Position numbers and translations under genes: made by a program
Origin: Humidesulfovibrio mexicanus
GTDB taxonomy: Bacteria > Desulfobacterota > Desulfovibrionia > Desulfovibrionales > Desulfovibrionaceae
Reading direction: 5' to 3'
Assembly: GCF_900188225.1 (NCBI RefSeq)
Contig: NZ_FZOC01000005.1
Location: 62,001-126,000 of the forward strand
DNA: 64,000 nucleotides
Notes under the pieces: model-generated
Seen by the model: the letters and a program-made list of their open reading frames with translations, nothing else
Databases searched by the model: none
Told to the model about the DNA's origin: nothing
In this document: positions 51,100 through 61,269 of the stretch, in pieces
Numbering within the stretch: the first letter of the stretch is position 1
Layout: every line of letters starts with the position of its first letter

Positions 51100-52140
51100 C
51101 TACCTCCCCGCGCCCGCGGTCTTGGCGTAGGTCTTGAGCATGTAGGTCACGGCGGCCAGGCCCACGACGAGCGAGCCCAGGAACATGACCAGGGGCGACA
51201 CCTCGTTGCGCACCGGCAGGTCCGCGGGGTTGAAGTACGGGGCCAGGGTGAAGGCGCGCACCTGGGCGCGGGTCAGGCTCATGACCAGTACCGCGGCCAC
51301 GGTGAGTCCGGCGGCAAGCCCCGGGCGTCTGCGCAGCCCGGCGAACAGGGCCGCCAGTCCGGCCAGGGAGCCCACGGCCAGGGCCCCGGTGGCCAGGGCG
51401 CTGCCGCCCATGAACGCAGACAAGACCGTCCGGGGCAGGGAGACGAGCACCCAGGCGCCGATGACGATCTGCAGCATGGTGGCCCGCGTGAACCACTTCA
51501 TGCCGAGGTCCACCCAGTCCGGCCGACCTCGTTTTTCGCCCAGGAGCGCGGCGTACAACCCGGCCACGGCCGGGGCGGCCACGATGGCGTGCAGGTAGCG
51601 CGGCCACAGGGTGGGGTCCGAGAGGTTCAGCAGGCTGCCGCGCGGGTTTTCCGAATAGGCGGTCCAGGCCTCGGGGCGCAGCATCAGGGTCATGTTTGTC
51701 GCCAGCAGGAAGCCCGTATACAGGAGGAACGCCAGCGACACCCCCAGCGCCAGGCGCGAAAGGCTGGGCGCGGCGTTGAACTTGGCGTCGTGGGCGTACA
51801 ACCCATAGTAGCCGATGATGACCGCCGCGATGGCCGAGAGCCACCATCCGGCCATGAGCACCGAACTGGTGTAGAGGAACTGGCCGTACAGCACCTGCAC
51901 GAAAAGCAGCGGGGCCACGCCGAAGTTGATGGTCAGCGCCAGGAAGGTGGGCGCTCGGTGCCCCAAATCATGGGCCAGGTCCGCGTGTCGGCCGCGCCCG
52001 AAGAACGCCAGCAGGGCCGAACCCACCGCAAGGTTCATGAACAGGATGTGCAGGGCGAAGGTGATGACGAGCAAGGCCTCGAACCAGCCCCAGGGGGAGG
52101 GGATGGCCTCGGCCGCAGGAATGAGCCTGGCCGGGTCCAT
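51100..52140 (-). CDS. CydA-related integral membrane subunit
   Basis: A 346-residue protein of about eight to nine helices. The first region (WGWFEALLVITFALHILFMNLAVGSALLAFFGRG) resembles the first helices of cytochrome bd subunit I, with a candidate haem-ligand histidine (ALHILF). It ends three bases before the CydA-octahaem fusion gene begins, and both share the same direction. The two polypeptides probably form a single membrane complex of two related halves. No cytochrome-c motif is present. I do not recognise a named family. Confidence 0.7.
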   Translation of the reverse strand: MDPARLIPAAEAIPSPWGWFEALLVITFALHILFMNLAVGSALLAFFGRGRHADLAHDLGHRAPTFLALTINFGVAPLLFVQVLYGQFLYTSSVLMAGWWLSAIAAVIIGYYGLYAHDAKFNAAPSLSRLALGVSLAFLLYTGFLLATNMTLMLRPEAWTAYSENPRGSLLNLSDPTLWPRYLHAIVAAPAVAGLYAALLGEKRGRPDWVDLGMKWFTRATMLQIVIGAWVLVSLPRTVLSAFMGGSALATGALAVGSLAGLAALFAGLRRRPGLAAGLTVAAVLVMSLTRAQVRAFTLAPYFNPADLPVRNEVSPLVMFLGSLVVGLAAVTYMLKTYAKTAGAGR

Positions 52141-52277
52141 GCGTATTCTCCTTGACGGATGTCTAGGTTATGGCAATACACGGTGCTGGGCGCTCTGGCA
52201 ATGCGCTTTGCGCACGTCTTTGGTCCCGCACCGCGCCCACCTCCCCCGTTTTTCGAACCAAAACTCCGGAAGAGCGA

Positions 52278-54510
<2,233 letters not shown>

Positions 54511-54543
54511 GGCTCAGGCCGCAAGGCCGCGTTGAGGAAATGT

Positions 54544-54582
54544 AAGGCCCCGCCCCCCGGTTAAGAGGGGCGGGGCCTTTTC
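54544..54582 (+). terminator. Rho-independent terminator of eno
   Basis: AAGGCCCCGCCCC and GGGGCGGGGCCTT form a 13-base stem, followed by TT. It lies 34 bases after the eno stop. The convergent gene ends 18 bases beyond it, and the stem can also act in that direction. A near-copy lies at 56367-56410. Confidence 0.8.
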
Positions 54583-54599
54583 GCTGCGGTCAGTACGGA

Positions 54600-56219
54600 T
54601 TAGGCGTCGGGTGGAATCTGGCCCAGGTCCTTGAGCCCCGCGATGGTCGATTCCGGCACCAGCCTGCGCAGGGTGGCGTAGTCGGCCTCGCGGATGCACC
54701 TGCGCACCGCGGACGCGCTCACGGCTGCGCCGCCGACGCAGTGGCGCTCCACCTCGATGTATTCGATGCCGTAACGCGGCATGTGCTCGGCCATCTGCCT
54801 GTTGTACTGGCTGGTCACCGGGCAGTAAGGCTCCTGCCCGGCGAAGCGCTTGGTGATGCCGAGGGCTTGGGCGATGTACCGACCGAAGTTGGAGAGGTCG
54901 TCCGTGGCGTCCAGTTGGGCATTCGGATTGGCTTCCTTTTCGAAGTACTGCGGATGGGTGCTGGCTGTTCCCCAGGCGCCGCTGTAGGGCAGCACGGTGA
55001 CGTTCGGCAGATCAGACGTGCCTGCCTGCACCATCCGGAACCGCTGTTCGAAGTTGAAGTGTTGCCTGTTTTCCCGATTGATGAACACGAACAGGTGGTC
55101 CACCTGGCCAGCCGCCAGGCGAATCAAGTGCTTGTGCCCCAGGGTGAAGGGGTTGCAGTTCATGACGATGGAACCCACTATTCCGCTCGCGGGACGCAGG
55201 CTCTTCAAGTGGGCCAGGTAGTCCCGGACCTCAGGAATCCGGAGCAGCTGGTCCTCGCGTTCCTGACTGAACTCCGGAATGGCTTCCAGGCGAAGGGCGC
55301 GGGCGATGTCGTCGGCAACGGCCTTATGCTCGCGAGGGAGCTGGAAGCAGGTCTGGAAGAGTCTGTCCGCCACGAGTTTGTTGCCGCGCGGGCTGAGGTG
55401 GGAGAAGTCGATGAAGACTTCTCCGTGAGGGTGCGGCCGTTCGAACAGGGGGGTGGAGTCCATGGTCGGGATGCCGTGAGCCTGGCAAAGGCCAACGATG
55501 CGCGGGAGGGTGTCCGGCGGTGTCTTGCTCCAGCCCACGCGGCCATGCTCGGTCTCGACCATGCAGCCGAAAAAGATCACCAGGTCGCCCTGGCGCAGGG
55601 GGGTATGCTTCAGGTGGCCCAGAAGCATGGAATACGATCCGCCGCGTATGCCGCGGTTCAGGACGCCGTGTGCGGGGAAGCCGCTGTCCTGCAGGTTGAG
55701 TTCGTTCAGCCGCGCCTGCAGCAGCGAAGGAATGGTGTGCGCGTCTTCGGACCCGAAGCCGTACACCGGGGACGTGCCGAACACGTATACGGAGCGCTCA
55801 TGCTTGACGGGAACGCCCGTGGTGACGCGGAATCCGTGCCGCACGTTGACAAGACGCGAGGTCATGTCCTGCTGGAAGGTGAGCCCGTCCGGGTTGGTGA
55901 TGAGGCCGGGGCCGGTCATCACCTCGCGCGCATAGGCATCGCAGAAGCCGTCGACGCCTTCGTAGGTCTGGGCCAGATGCGGGGGATTGCCCTGGAGCCA
56001 GCTGATCCTGTCCGTTATTCGGGTCACTTCCTCGCCACCCTCTTTGCCACCGAAACGCGCCATGCCGAGATGGCGTTCGGTGTCAGACGGGGCGCGTAGC
56101 ATTGTCACCCAGGGCAGTGCGCAAAAGATGAAGTCGGCACCCTGGCTGCGCACATGTTGGTGGGCGTGGCGCAGACATTCAAAGTGGTAGTGATATGGTG
56201 AGAGGCGGGCGTGGCTCAT
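54600..56219 (-). CDS. SGNH-like domain fused to a citrate-lyase-ligase-type nucleotidyltransferase
   Basis: A 539-residue protein of two parts. Residues about 130-310 look like an SGNH/GDSL-like domain: VYVFGTSPVYGFGSED, GVLNRGIRGGSYSML and the Asp-His-type segment DFSHLSPRGNKLVADRLF. Residues about 340-525 closely follow the C-terminal adenylyltransferase domain of citrate lyase ligase: SIVMNCNPFTLGHKHLI (HxGH-like), LPNVTVLPYSGAWGTAS, CPVTSQYNRQMAEHM and AAVSASAVRRCI. The usual N-terminal acetyltransferase domain of CitC is missing, and no citrate lyase genes are near. The substrate is unknown; activation of an acid or sugar for envelope chemistry is one possibility. ATG start chosen; the ribosome-binding site is weak. 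Confidence 0.75.
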   Translation of the reverse strand: MSHARLSPYHYHFECLRHAHQHVRSQGADFIFCALPWVTMLRAPSDTERHLGMARFGGKEGGEEVTRITDRISWLQGNPPHLAQTYEGVDGFCDAYAREVMTGPGLITNPDGLTFQQDMTSRLVNVRHGFRVTTGVPVKHERSVYVFGTSPVYGFGSEDAHTIPSLLQARLNELNLQDSGFPAHGVLNRGIRGGSYSMLLGHLKHTPLRQGDLVIFFGCMVETEHGRVGWSKTPPDTLPRIVGLCQAHGIPTMDSTPLFERPHPHGEVFIDFSHLSPRGNKLVADRLFQTCFQLPREHKAVADDIARALRLEAIPEFSQEREDQLLRIPEVRDYLAHLKSLRPASGIVGSIVMNCNPFTLGHKHLIRLAAGQVDHLFVFINRENRQHFNFEQRFRMVQAGTSDLPNVTVLPYSGAWGTASTHPQYFEKEANPNAQLDATDDLSNFGRYIAQALGITKRFAGQEPYCPVTSQYNRQMAEHMPRYGIEYIEVERHCVGGAAVSASAVRRCIREADYATLRRLVPESTIAGLKDLGQIPPDA

Positions 56220-56295
56220 ATCGGGGCTCAATTGCTAGAGTTCTGGAGGCGGTCGGGCTGACCTGTGGCAGATGTTATCATCAAATTTCGTGGCA

Positions 56296-56322
56296 ATTAT
56301 TGTCTTGCGCAACGAAAGTCAA
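56296..56322 (-). promoter_or_regulatory. Candidate promoter of the SGNH-ligase gene
   Basis: On the minus strand TTGACT (56322-56317) and AATAAT (56301-56296) lie 15 bases apart, about 80 bases upstream of the ATG. The boxes match consensus at five of six positions each, but the spacing is short. Confidence 0.35.
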
Positions 56323-56366
56323 GACGCTTGGGCGGTTGCGTCGTCATCAATCGGCCTGTGCCCGAC

Positions 56367-56410
56367 ATGTAAGGCCCCGCCCCCCGGTAAAGAGGGAGGC
56401 GGGGCCTTTG
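56367..56410 (+). terminator. Near-copy of the eno terminator
   Basis: The sequence TGTAAGGCCCCGCCCCCCGG at 56367-56386 is identical to that at 54541-54560, and the second arm matches with small changes (GAGGGAGGCGGGGCCTTT). The plus-orientation hairpin remains intact. No gene reads into it from the left on the plus strand, so it looks like a displaced duplicate. Confidence 0.6.
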
Positions 56411-56592
56411 TACGTAGCGGCCACGGGGAGGACCGGGGCGCTTCCGTGTTTCCGGACCTCGGGGAAAGGCCTGGAAGCGGATCGTCGAATCATCCAACGG
56501 GGTGAAACGAAAGGGACCCATACTGTTGAAAACTGCGCAGTCCATTTGGCCTTGAGGAAACGTGCGTCGCGCCTGTGCGCGGCCCTTTCGCG

Positions 56593-56865
56593 CTAACGCA
56601 AAATGGCTGCGAGCGTGTTGCGCACCAAGGCAATGGGGTGCAGTGACCCTTTCGTTGGGGACTGGCTGCGGTGCTGCGCGGATTGTGGCGGATCGTATTT
56701 CACAGGTTTTTCCCCATCCCAGCGGCGCAGGCCTTTGTTGCGTATGAATTCATGCCAGTGGCTCACGGAAATGCGGATCGCATCGCCGGGAATTCGTGAG
56801 TGGACAACCGGTGTGTAGAAGCCCTTCGGGTGGCCATTTTCATCGAAAAGCGCATAGATCTCCAT
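56593..56865 (-). CDS. Small protein resembling phage tail-fibre-type modules
   Basis: A 90-residue protein beginning MEIYALFDENGHPKGFYTP, then HWHEFIRNKGLRRWDGE and a polar C-terminus. The opening and the Trp-rich middle resemble short proteins found with phage tail-fibre genes in related bacteria, but that is recollection, not proof. GGAG precedes the ATG. No other phage genes are nearby; it may be a remnant or a small gene of unknown function. Confidence 0.55.
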   Translation of the reverse strand: MEIYALFDENGHPKGFYTPVVHSRIPGDAIRISVSHWHEFIRNKGLRRWDGEKPVKYDPPQSAQHRSQSPTKGSLHPIALVRNTLAAILR

Positions 56866-57033
56866 CGGCGACTCCAGAGGAAATTTCTGAATTCTTGAAC
56901 AAAAAATACAAGTTATGGCTGGCATCGTCAATGCCGGGAATTGCGTATTTGCGTTTGTGCCCTTTACAACCCACCCCTCGCGCGGCATGATGCGAATAAG
57001 AGCCATAATCCCCGTTTGCGGGAAGGAGGGCGT

Positions 57034-57414
57034 ATGCAACACCGGGCGTCGTTGACCAAGCATGAGAACGAACTGTCGCGGGCCTTGCGCCAGCGGGTGC
57101 AGAGCGCGGAGAGCGTTCAGGATGTGCAGCAGGCCTTCGCCTTGTTCCTTAAGGACATGCTGGCCCGCGCCACAGGGCACGAACTGGTGCTGGAGGAAGG
57201 GGACGTGCGTGTGGACCCGGCCGCGCCAGAGGGCTATGTGCTGGGGCCGGGCATTGCGGCAAATCCCGACTACGCCAGATTCCTCGTCGGCTCCGACCTG
57301 CCGGAGATATTGCGCCGCCAAGCCGAGGACGCCGTGAACCGCATCAACCACCTCAAGCGCAACACCGTGAAGGCCGAGGCCAAGCTGTTCCCCCGGCCGG
57401 ACCGGAAGTACTAA
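57034..57414 (+). CDS. Hypothetical protein, charged helical
   Basis: A 126-residue soluble protein with no signal peptide or membrane helix. The N-terminal half is predicted helical and charged (SLTKHENELSRALRQRVQSAESVQDVQQAF is the first helical stretch in outline), the middle reads EDGVRV-like EEGDVRVDPAAPEGYVLGPG, and the end is basic. A strong GGAAGGAGGG site precedes the ATG, which argues that the gene is real. I do not recognise a family. Confidence 0.6.
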   Translation: MQHRASLTKHENELSRALRQRVQSAESVQDVQQAFALFLKDMLARATGHELVLEEGDVRVDPAAPEGYVLGPGIAANPDYARFLVGSDLPEILRRQAEDAVNRINHLKRNTVKAEAKLFPRPDRKY

Positions 57415-57515
57415 GTCCGGTAAGGGGCTTGCGCCGTGCGCATGGGCGTCTTTGGCGGCGCTCCAGACCGGCTGCGGTCTTCCGTCGTCGCTGTAGCCCG
57501 GCCCCAAAACGCCAA

Positions 57516-57551
57516 GCGGCCCGGTCGCCCCAATCGAGGCGGCCGGGCCGT
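57516..57551 (-). terminator. Possible fabD terminator
   Basis: CGGCCCGG (57517-57524) and CCGGGCCG (57543-57550) form an 8-base stem with further inner pairing. On the minus strand a TTTT follows after about ten bases. It lies 26 bases beyond the fabD stop and may stop transcription from both sides. Confidence 0.4.
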
Positions 57552-57576
57552 GTGTCGTTGCTTCGGGGAGGGCGGG

Positions 57577-58533
57577 TTAGATGTCCGCCACGGCGTCCAT
57601 GTTTCCGGCAGCCTGGGCGATGATGTCGTCTTTTCCTTCCAGGTTCTGCAAGGCCAGCTTGGCCAGCACGCTCTTGGGGCCAAGCTCGACGAAGCGCCGC
57701 GCGCCCGCCGCATACAGCCCCCGCATGGTGACGGTCCACAGGACGGACGAGGTCATCTGCGCGGTGAGCAGGGCTTTGAGGACGCCGGGGTCGGTCTCGG
57801 CCTGGCCGGTGACGTTCATGTACACCGGGAAGGCGGCGGGCCGCCAGGCCAGGGAGTCCAGCACCTTGGCGAAGGCGTTGGCGGGCTCGCTCATGAGCGG
57901 GCTGTGGAACGCGCCGGACACGGCCAGGGGCACGGCGCGGCCCTTGGCCTCCTTCACCAGCGCGCTCGCGGCGTCCAGCGCGGGCTTTTCCCCGCTGATG
58001 ACGAACTGCGCGGGCGAATTGTGGTTGGCGATGCGCAGAAATGCGCCGCTCTGCCCGGCGGCCTTGGCCACGATGGCCTCCACGGTCTCAAGGGGCAGCT
58101 TGACCACGGCGGCCATGCCGTGGCCGGACGGCCCCGAAGGGGAGCCCGCGTCGGCCATGAGCTTGCCGCGCTCGCACACGGCCTTCACCACGTCCTCCAC
58201 GGAAAGCACGCCAGCGGCGCACAGGGCGGCGAATTCGCCCAGGCTGTGCCCGGCCGCGCCAACCACGCTCATGGCCTGGGCCTTGCCCTTGGCGGCCAGC
58301 CACAGGCTGACGTTGACCACGGTGAGGGCGGGCTGCAGGGCGCGGGTGTCGCTCATCTCCGGGGCCGGGGCGGCATCGGGAGCGCCCCAATAGATTTCGC
58401 GCAGCTTGAGGCCGGAGCATTTTTCGGCCAGCAGCCAGAGGTCCATGGCCGCGCTTTGCGCCTCGGCCACGTCGCGGCCCATGTTCAGCTCCTGCGAGCC
58501 CTGGCCGGGGAAGAGGAAGGCGGTGGGAAGCAT
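57577..58533 (-). CDS. fabD: Malonyl-CoA:ACP transacylase
   Basis: A 318-residue FabD, which moves malonyl from CoA to acyl carrier protein for fatty-acid synthesis. It starts FLFPGQGSQELNMGRDVAEA; the nucleophile serine is in AAGHSLGEFAALCAAG and the catalytic histidine in SGAFHSPLMSEPANAF. GGAG-type site (AAGGAGACGACG) precedes the ATG. It follows radA by 23 bases on the minus strand; no other fab genes are adjacent. Confidence 0.95.
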   Translation of the reverse strand: MLPTAFLFPGQGSQELNMGRDVAEAQSAAMDLWLLAEKCSGLKLREIYWGAPDAAPAPEMSDTRALQPALTVVNVSLWLAAKGKAQAMSVVGAAGHSLGEFAALCAAGVLSVEDVVKAVCERGKLMADAGSPSGPSGHGMAAVVKLPLETVEAIVAKAAGQSGAFLRIANHNSPAQFVISGEKPALDAASALVKEAKGRAVPLAVSGAFHSPLMSEPANAFAKVLDSLAWRPAAFPVYMNVTGQAETDPGVLKALLTAQMTSSVLWTVTMRGLYAAGARRFVELGPKSVLAKLALQNLEGKDDIIAQAAGNMDAVADI

Positions 58534-58556
58534 CGTCGTCTCCTTGCGTGTGTCTT

Positions 58557-59912
58557 TCAGGATTGCGTTTTGCCGAACAGGGCGCGGCGCAGGTCGTCCA
58601 GGGTCTTGCAGGTCCCGGCGTGCAGCAGCGGGCCGTAGCCCAGGCGCGAGGCCTGCTTCTGGCGCGTCTCCTGCCCGGCCACGGGCCGAACGTGCCCGTT
58701 CAGGTCCAACTCGCCCCAGAACACCGCCCCTTCGGGCAGCGGGGCGTCGTAGAACGAGGACAGCACGGCCGCCGCGAGCCCCAGGTCCAGGCCGGGGTCG
58801 CGCAGGGCCAGCCCGCCGCCTTGCTTCACGTAGATGTCGTGTTGCCCCAGCGGCAGTTTGAGGCGCTTTTCCAGCACGGCCAAAAGCAGGTGCAGGCGGT
58901 TGGCGTCGAAGCCCAGCGCCGCCCGGCGCGGAATGGACAAAAAGCTCTTGGCGGCAAGCGCCTGGATCTCCACGGCGAAGGGCCTGCGGCCGTCCAGCGC
59001 CAGCGACACGGCTGCGCCCGAAAGGCTGGCGTCGCGCGCGCCCAGGAAAAAGGTGGACGGGTCGTCCACCACGGCGAGGCCCTTTTCCTCCATGGTGAAG
59101 ACCAGCAGCTCGTCGGACGGGCCGAAGCGGTTTTTCAGCACCCGCAGCACGCGGGAGTAATCCCTCCGGTCGCCCTCCAGGTAGAGCACGGTGTCCACCA
59201 TGTGCTCCAGCAGCTTGGGCCCGGCGATCTGCCCGTCCTTGGTCACGTGGCCCACCAGCACCAGGGTGGCCTGGGTGCGCTTGACCGCCTCCACCAGCTC
59301 TCCGGACACGGTGCGCACCTGGCTTACGCTGCCGGGGATGCCCTCGGCGCGCGGGCTGGCAAGGGTTTGCACCGAATCCACGATGAGCAGCCCCGGTTCG
59401 CGGCCCAGGCCCGCGATGACATCCAGGGCCTCGTCGGCGTTGTTGGTGGCCAGCGCAAGCAGGCCGGGGCCAAGCAGGCCAAGGCGCTCCGCCCGGCCGC
59501 GAATCTGGGACAGGGATTCCTCGCCGGAAATATAGACCGTGCGGCCGGCTTTTGCACCCATTTCGGCCTGGCGGGCGGCCAGTTGGAGCAGGAGCGTGCT
59601 TTTGCCCACGCCGGGCTCGCCGCCAAGCAGGATGGCCGCTCCGGGCACAAGACCCGCGCCCAGCAGGCCGTCCAGGGCCGGGATGCCCGTGGGCCTGGCG
59701 CGCACGCCTTCGGCGCTCAGGCCCTCCAGGGCCTCCGGGGCGCTCAGGCTGGCGGGGCGGCTGGCCGTGCCCCGCGCGCTCCAGCCGCCGAGGGCGGCAG
59801 CGGCCACGGCCTCCACGGTGTTCCATTCGCCGCAGGCCGCGCACTGGCCCGTCCAGCGCGGGCTCTTGGCCCCGCAGGCCTTGCAGACGTACTCTTCGCG
59901 CTGTTTCGCCAT
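58557..59912 (-). CDS. radA: DNA repair protein RadA
   Basis: A 451-residue RadA, a RecA-like ATPase that promotes branch migration. The N-terminal C4 zinc finger (CKACGAKSPRWTGQCAACG), Walker A LLGGEPGVGKSTLLLQ, the diagnostic KNRFGPSDEL motif and the C-terminal Lon-like domain (LGAARDASLSGAAVSLALDG ... LGYGPLLHAG) are all present. The start follows directly from the zinc finger; the frame upstream is not RadA-like. It lies between the PP-loop gene and fabD. Confidence 0.95.
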   Translation of the reverse strand: MAKQREEYVCKACGAKSPRWTGQCAACGEWNTVEAVAAAALGGWSARGTASRPASLSAPEALEGLSAEGVRARPTGIPALDGLLGAGLVPGAAILLGGEPGVGKSTLLLQLAARQAEMGAKAGRTVYISGEESLSQIRGRAERLGLLGPGLLALATNNADEALDVIAGLGREPGLLIVDSVQTLASPRAEGIPGSVSQVRTVSGELVEAVKRTQATLVLVGHVTKDGQIAGPKLLEHMVDTVLYLEGDRRDYSRVLRVLKNRFGPSDELLVFTMEEKGLAVVDDPSTFFLGARDASLSGAAVSLALDGRRPFAVEIQALAAKSFLSIPRRAALGFDANRLHLLLAVLEKRLKLPLGQHDIYVKQGGGLALRDPGLDLGLAAAVLSSFYDAPLPEGAVFWGELDLNGHVRPVAGQETRQKQASRLGYGPLLHAGTCKTLDDLRRALFGKTQS

Positions 59913-59919
59913 GCGCGCC

Positions 59920-61128
59920 TTATGCCCTGTTTGGCCGGGGCTGGCAATGCGAGGAGCCTGCGTCCGGCTCCTCGCGCCGCTTCCAGGCGTTGACGGCCGC
60001 GGTTTTGGGCTCGGTCCAGCCCAGGGGCGTGGAGCGCGCGGGCGTGACCTCAACAGAGCCCGGCAATGGGCGGTTGTCCTGTGACGGCTGGGGCGTGGAG
60101 CGCGCGGGCGTGACCTCAACAGTGTCGCTCCCGCCGCCGGAGAGCACCAGCACGGCCACGCTGCGGCCCGCCTCGGCCTCGGCCCGGGCCTTGGGCGAGT
60201 AGGAGGCCGCGAAGGCGGCGGCGTCCTCGACGACTGCGCGCGGCCAGGCCTGGGGCGAGGCGCCGGGCCGTGCGATTTTTGGCGCATAGTGGCGGCCAAG
60301 GGCCAGCGGGCCGGTGAAGTCCCGCAGGCGGAAGCGCAAGTCGTCCGGTCCGCAGGCGGCCTCCAGGGCCTGGTTTGCGGCCTCGTTTCTGCCGATGGAC
60401 AGCCAGTACGGCCCGGCCCAGTACTGCCGCGCCAGCTCCGTGATCCGGAAGTCGCCCGTGCGCGGGTCGGCCAAGTGGGTGAGGATGGGCAGGTAGCGCG
60501 CCGCGGGTTCGGCCTCGGCCAGGCGGCAGCCGCCCGCCGGGGTGGGAATGTCGGTTATGCCGAAGCGCGCGGCCAGGTCCAACTGCTCCCGGCGGCCCCG
60601 GCCCCAGAAGCCCGGCAGCCGCGCGCGGTCCACCAGACCGGAGGCCTCCATGGGCGTTTTGGGAAACTTTTGCGCCGAAAGGGGCCGCAGAAGCAGCTCG
60701 GACACCCCGGCGTCCTTTCGGATGAGGTTCAGGGTGTCGCCGCGCTGGCTCATGGGCCGCTGGCCAAGCACCTCGCCGGAGACCAGGAACTTTGCGCCCA
60801 GGCGCGGCAAAAGTTCGCGCGCGTGGCGCAGCATCAGGATCTTGCAGTCCACGCAGGGGTTCAGGTGCTTGCCGTAGCCGTGCTCCGGCGCGCGCAGCAT
60901 GTCCAGGTAGGGGCGGCGCACATCCACCAGAGCGGCCTCAATGCCGTACTCGCGCAGCCAGAAATCCACCAGCTGCGGTTTGCCGAAAAACGGGCTCACG
61001 TAGTGCAGGCCCAGCACGCGCAGGCCCTGCTCCTGCAGCAGCTTGACGGCCAGGATGCTGTCCAGCCCGCCGGAGAAGAGCGCCAGCGCGTCCCAGGGGC
61101 GGCCGGTGAAGCGGTCGATGGTGTCCAT
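59920..61128 (-). CDS. PP-loop ATP-pyrophosphatase (MnmA/ThiI-like)
   Basis: A 402-residue protein with a PP-loop ATP-pyrophosphatase domain: LALFSGGLDSILAVKLL at residue 14 and onward, a Cys pair in HLNPCVDCKILMLRHA and SGEVLGQRPMSQRGDTL. The family thiolates tRNA or similar substrates; bacteria of this type often carry such a protein annotated as MnmA-like. After residue 340 comes a low-complexity tail with the phrase VEVTPARSTP twice, encoded by a 33-base tandem repeat. Start chosen at ATG 61128 (GGAG upstream); an ATG 12 bases earlier is possible. Confidence 0.8.
   Translation of the reverse strand: MDTIDRFTGRPWDALALFSGGLDSILAVKLLQEQGLRVLGLHYVSPFFGKPQLVDFWLREYGIEAALVDVRRPYLDMLRAPEHGYGKHLNPCVDCKILMLRHARELLPRLGAKFLVSGEVLGQRPMSQRGDTLNLIRKDAGVSELLLRPLSAQKFPKTPMEASGLVDRARLPGFWGRGRREQLDLAARFGITDIPTPAGGCRLAEAEPAARYLPILTHLADPRTGDFRITELARQYWAGPYWLSIGRNEAANQALEAACGPDDLRFRLRDFTGPLALGRHYAPKIARPGASPQAWPRAVVEDAAAFAASYSPKARAEAEAGRSVAVLVLSGGGSDTVEVTPARSTPQPSQDNRPLPGSVEVTPARSTPLGWTEPKTAAVNAWKRREEPDAGSSHCQPRPNRA
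60024..60122. repeat. 33-base direct repeat pair in the PP-loop gene
   Basis: The units at 60024-60056 and 60090-60122 are identical 33-base copies, 66 bases apart, in the same reading frame. Each encodes VEVTPARSTP. It may have arisen by local duplication in the dispensable tail of the gene. Confidence 0.85.
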
Positions 61129-61269
61129 GGGCGGCTCCATACGTGAGGGCCTGGAGGAGGGCAAGGCCGCAGTGCGCGGGGCTGCCGCGCGGCGCGCGCT
61201 TCTTGACGCGGCGGCTGGGGGGCGCATACACCGCTCAGATCCGCACCCGGCGGAAAAGGAGACCGGCTT

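Larger units (their letters stand above)
56220..56592. other. Intergenic region upstream of the SGNH-ligase gene
   Basis: A 373-base gap with no convincing gene. It holds a candidate promoter for the SGNH-ligase gene (56296-56322) and a near-copy of the eno terminator (56367-56410). Confidence 0.5.

Noticed and set aside
48175-52155. Very long open frame (over 1300 codons) on the plus strand
   Set aside because: It lies exactly antisense to the ABM, octahaem and membrane-subunit genes, has His/Gly/Arg/Gln-rich low-complexity translation and no family resemblance. It is a by-product of GC-rich third positions.
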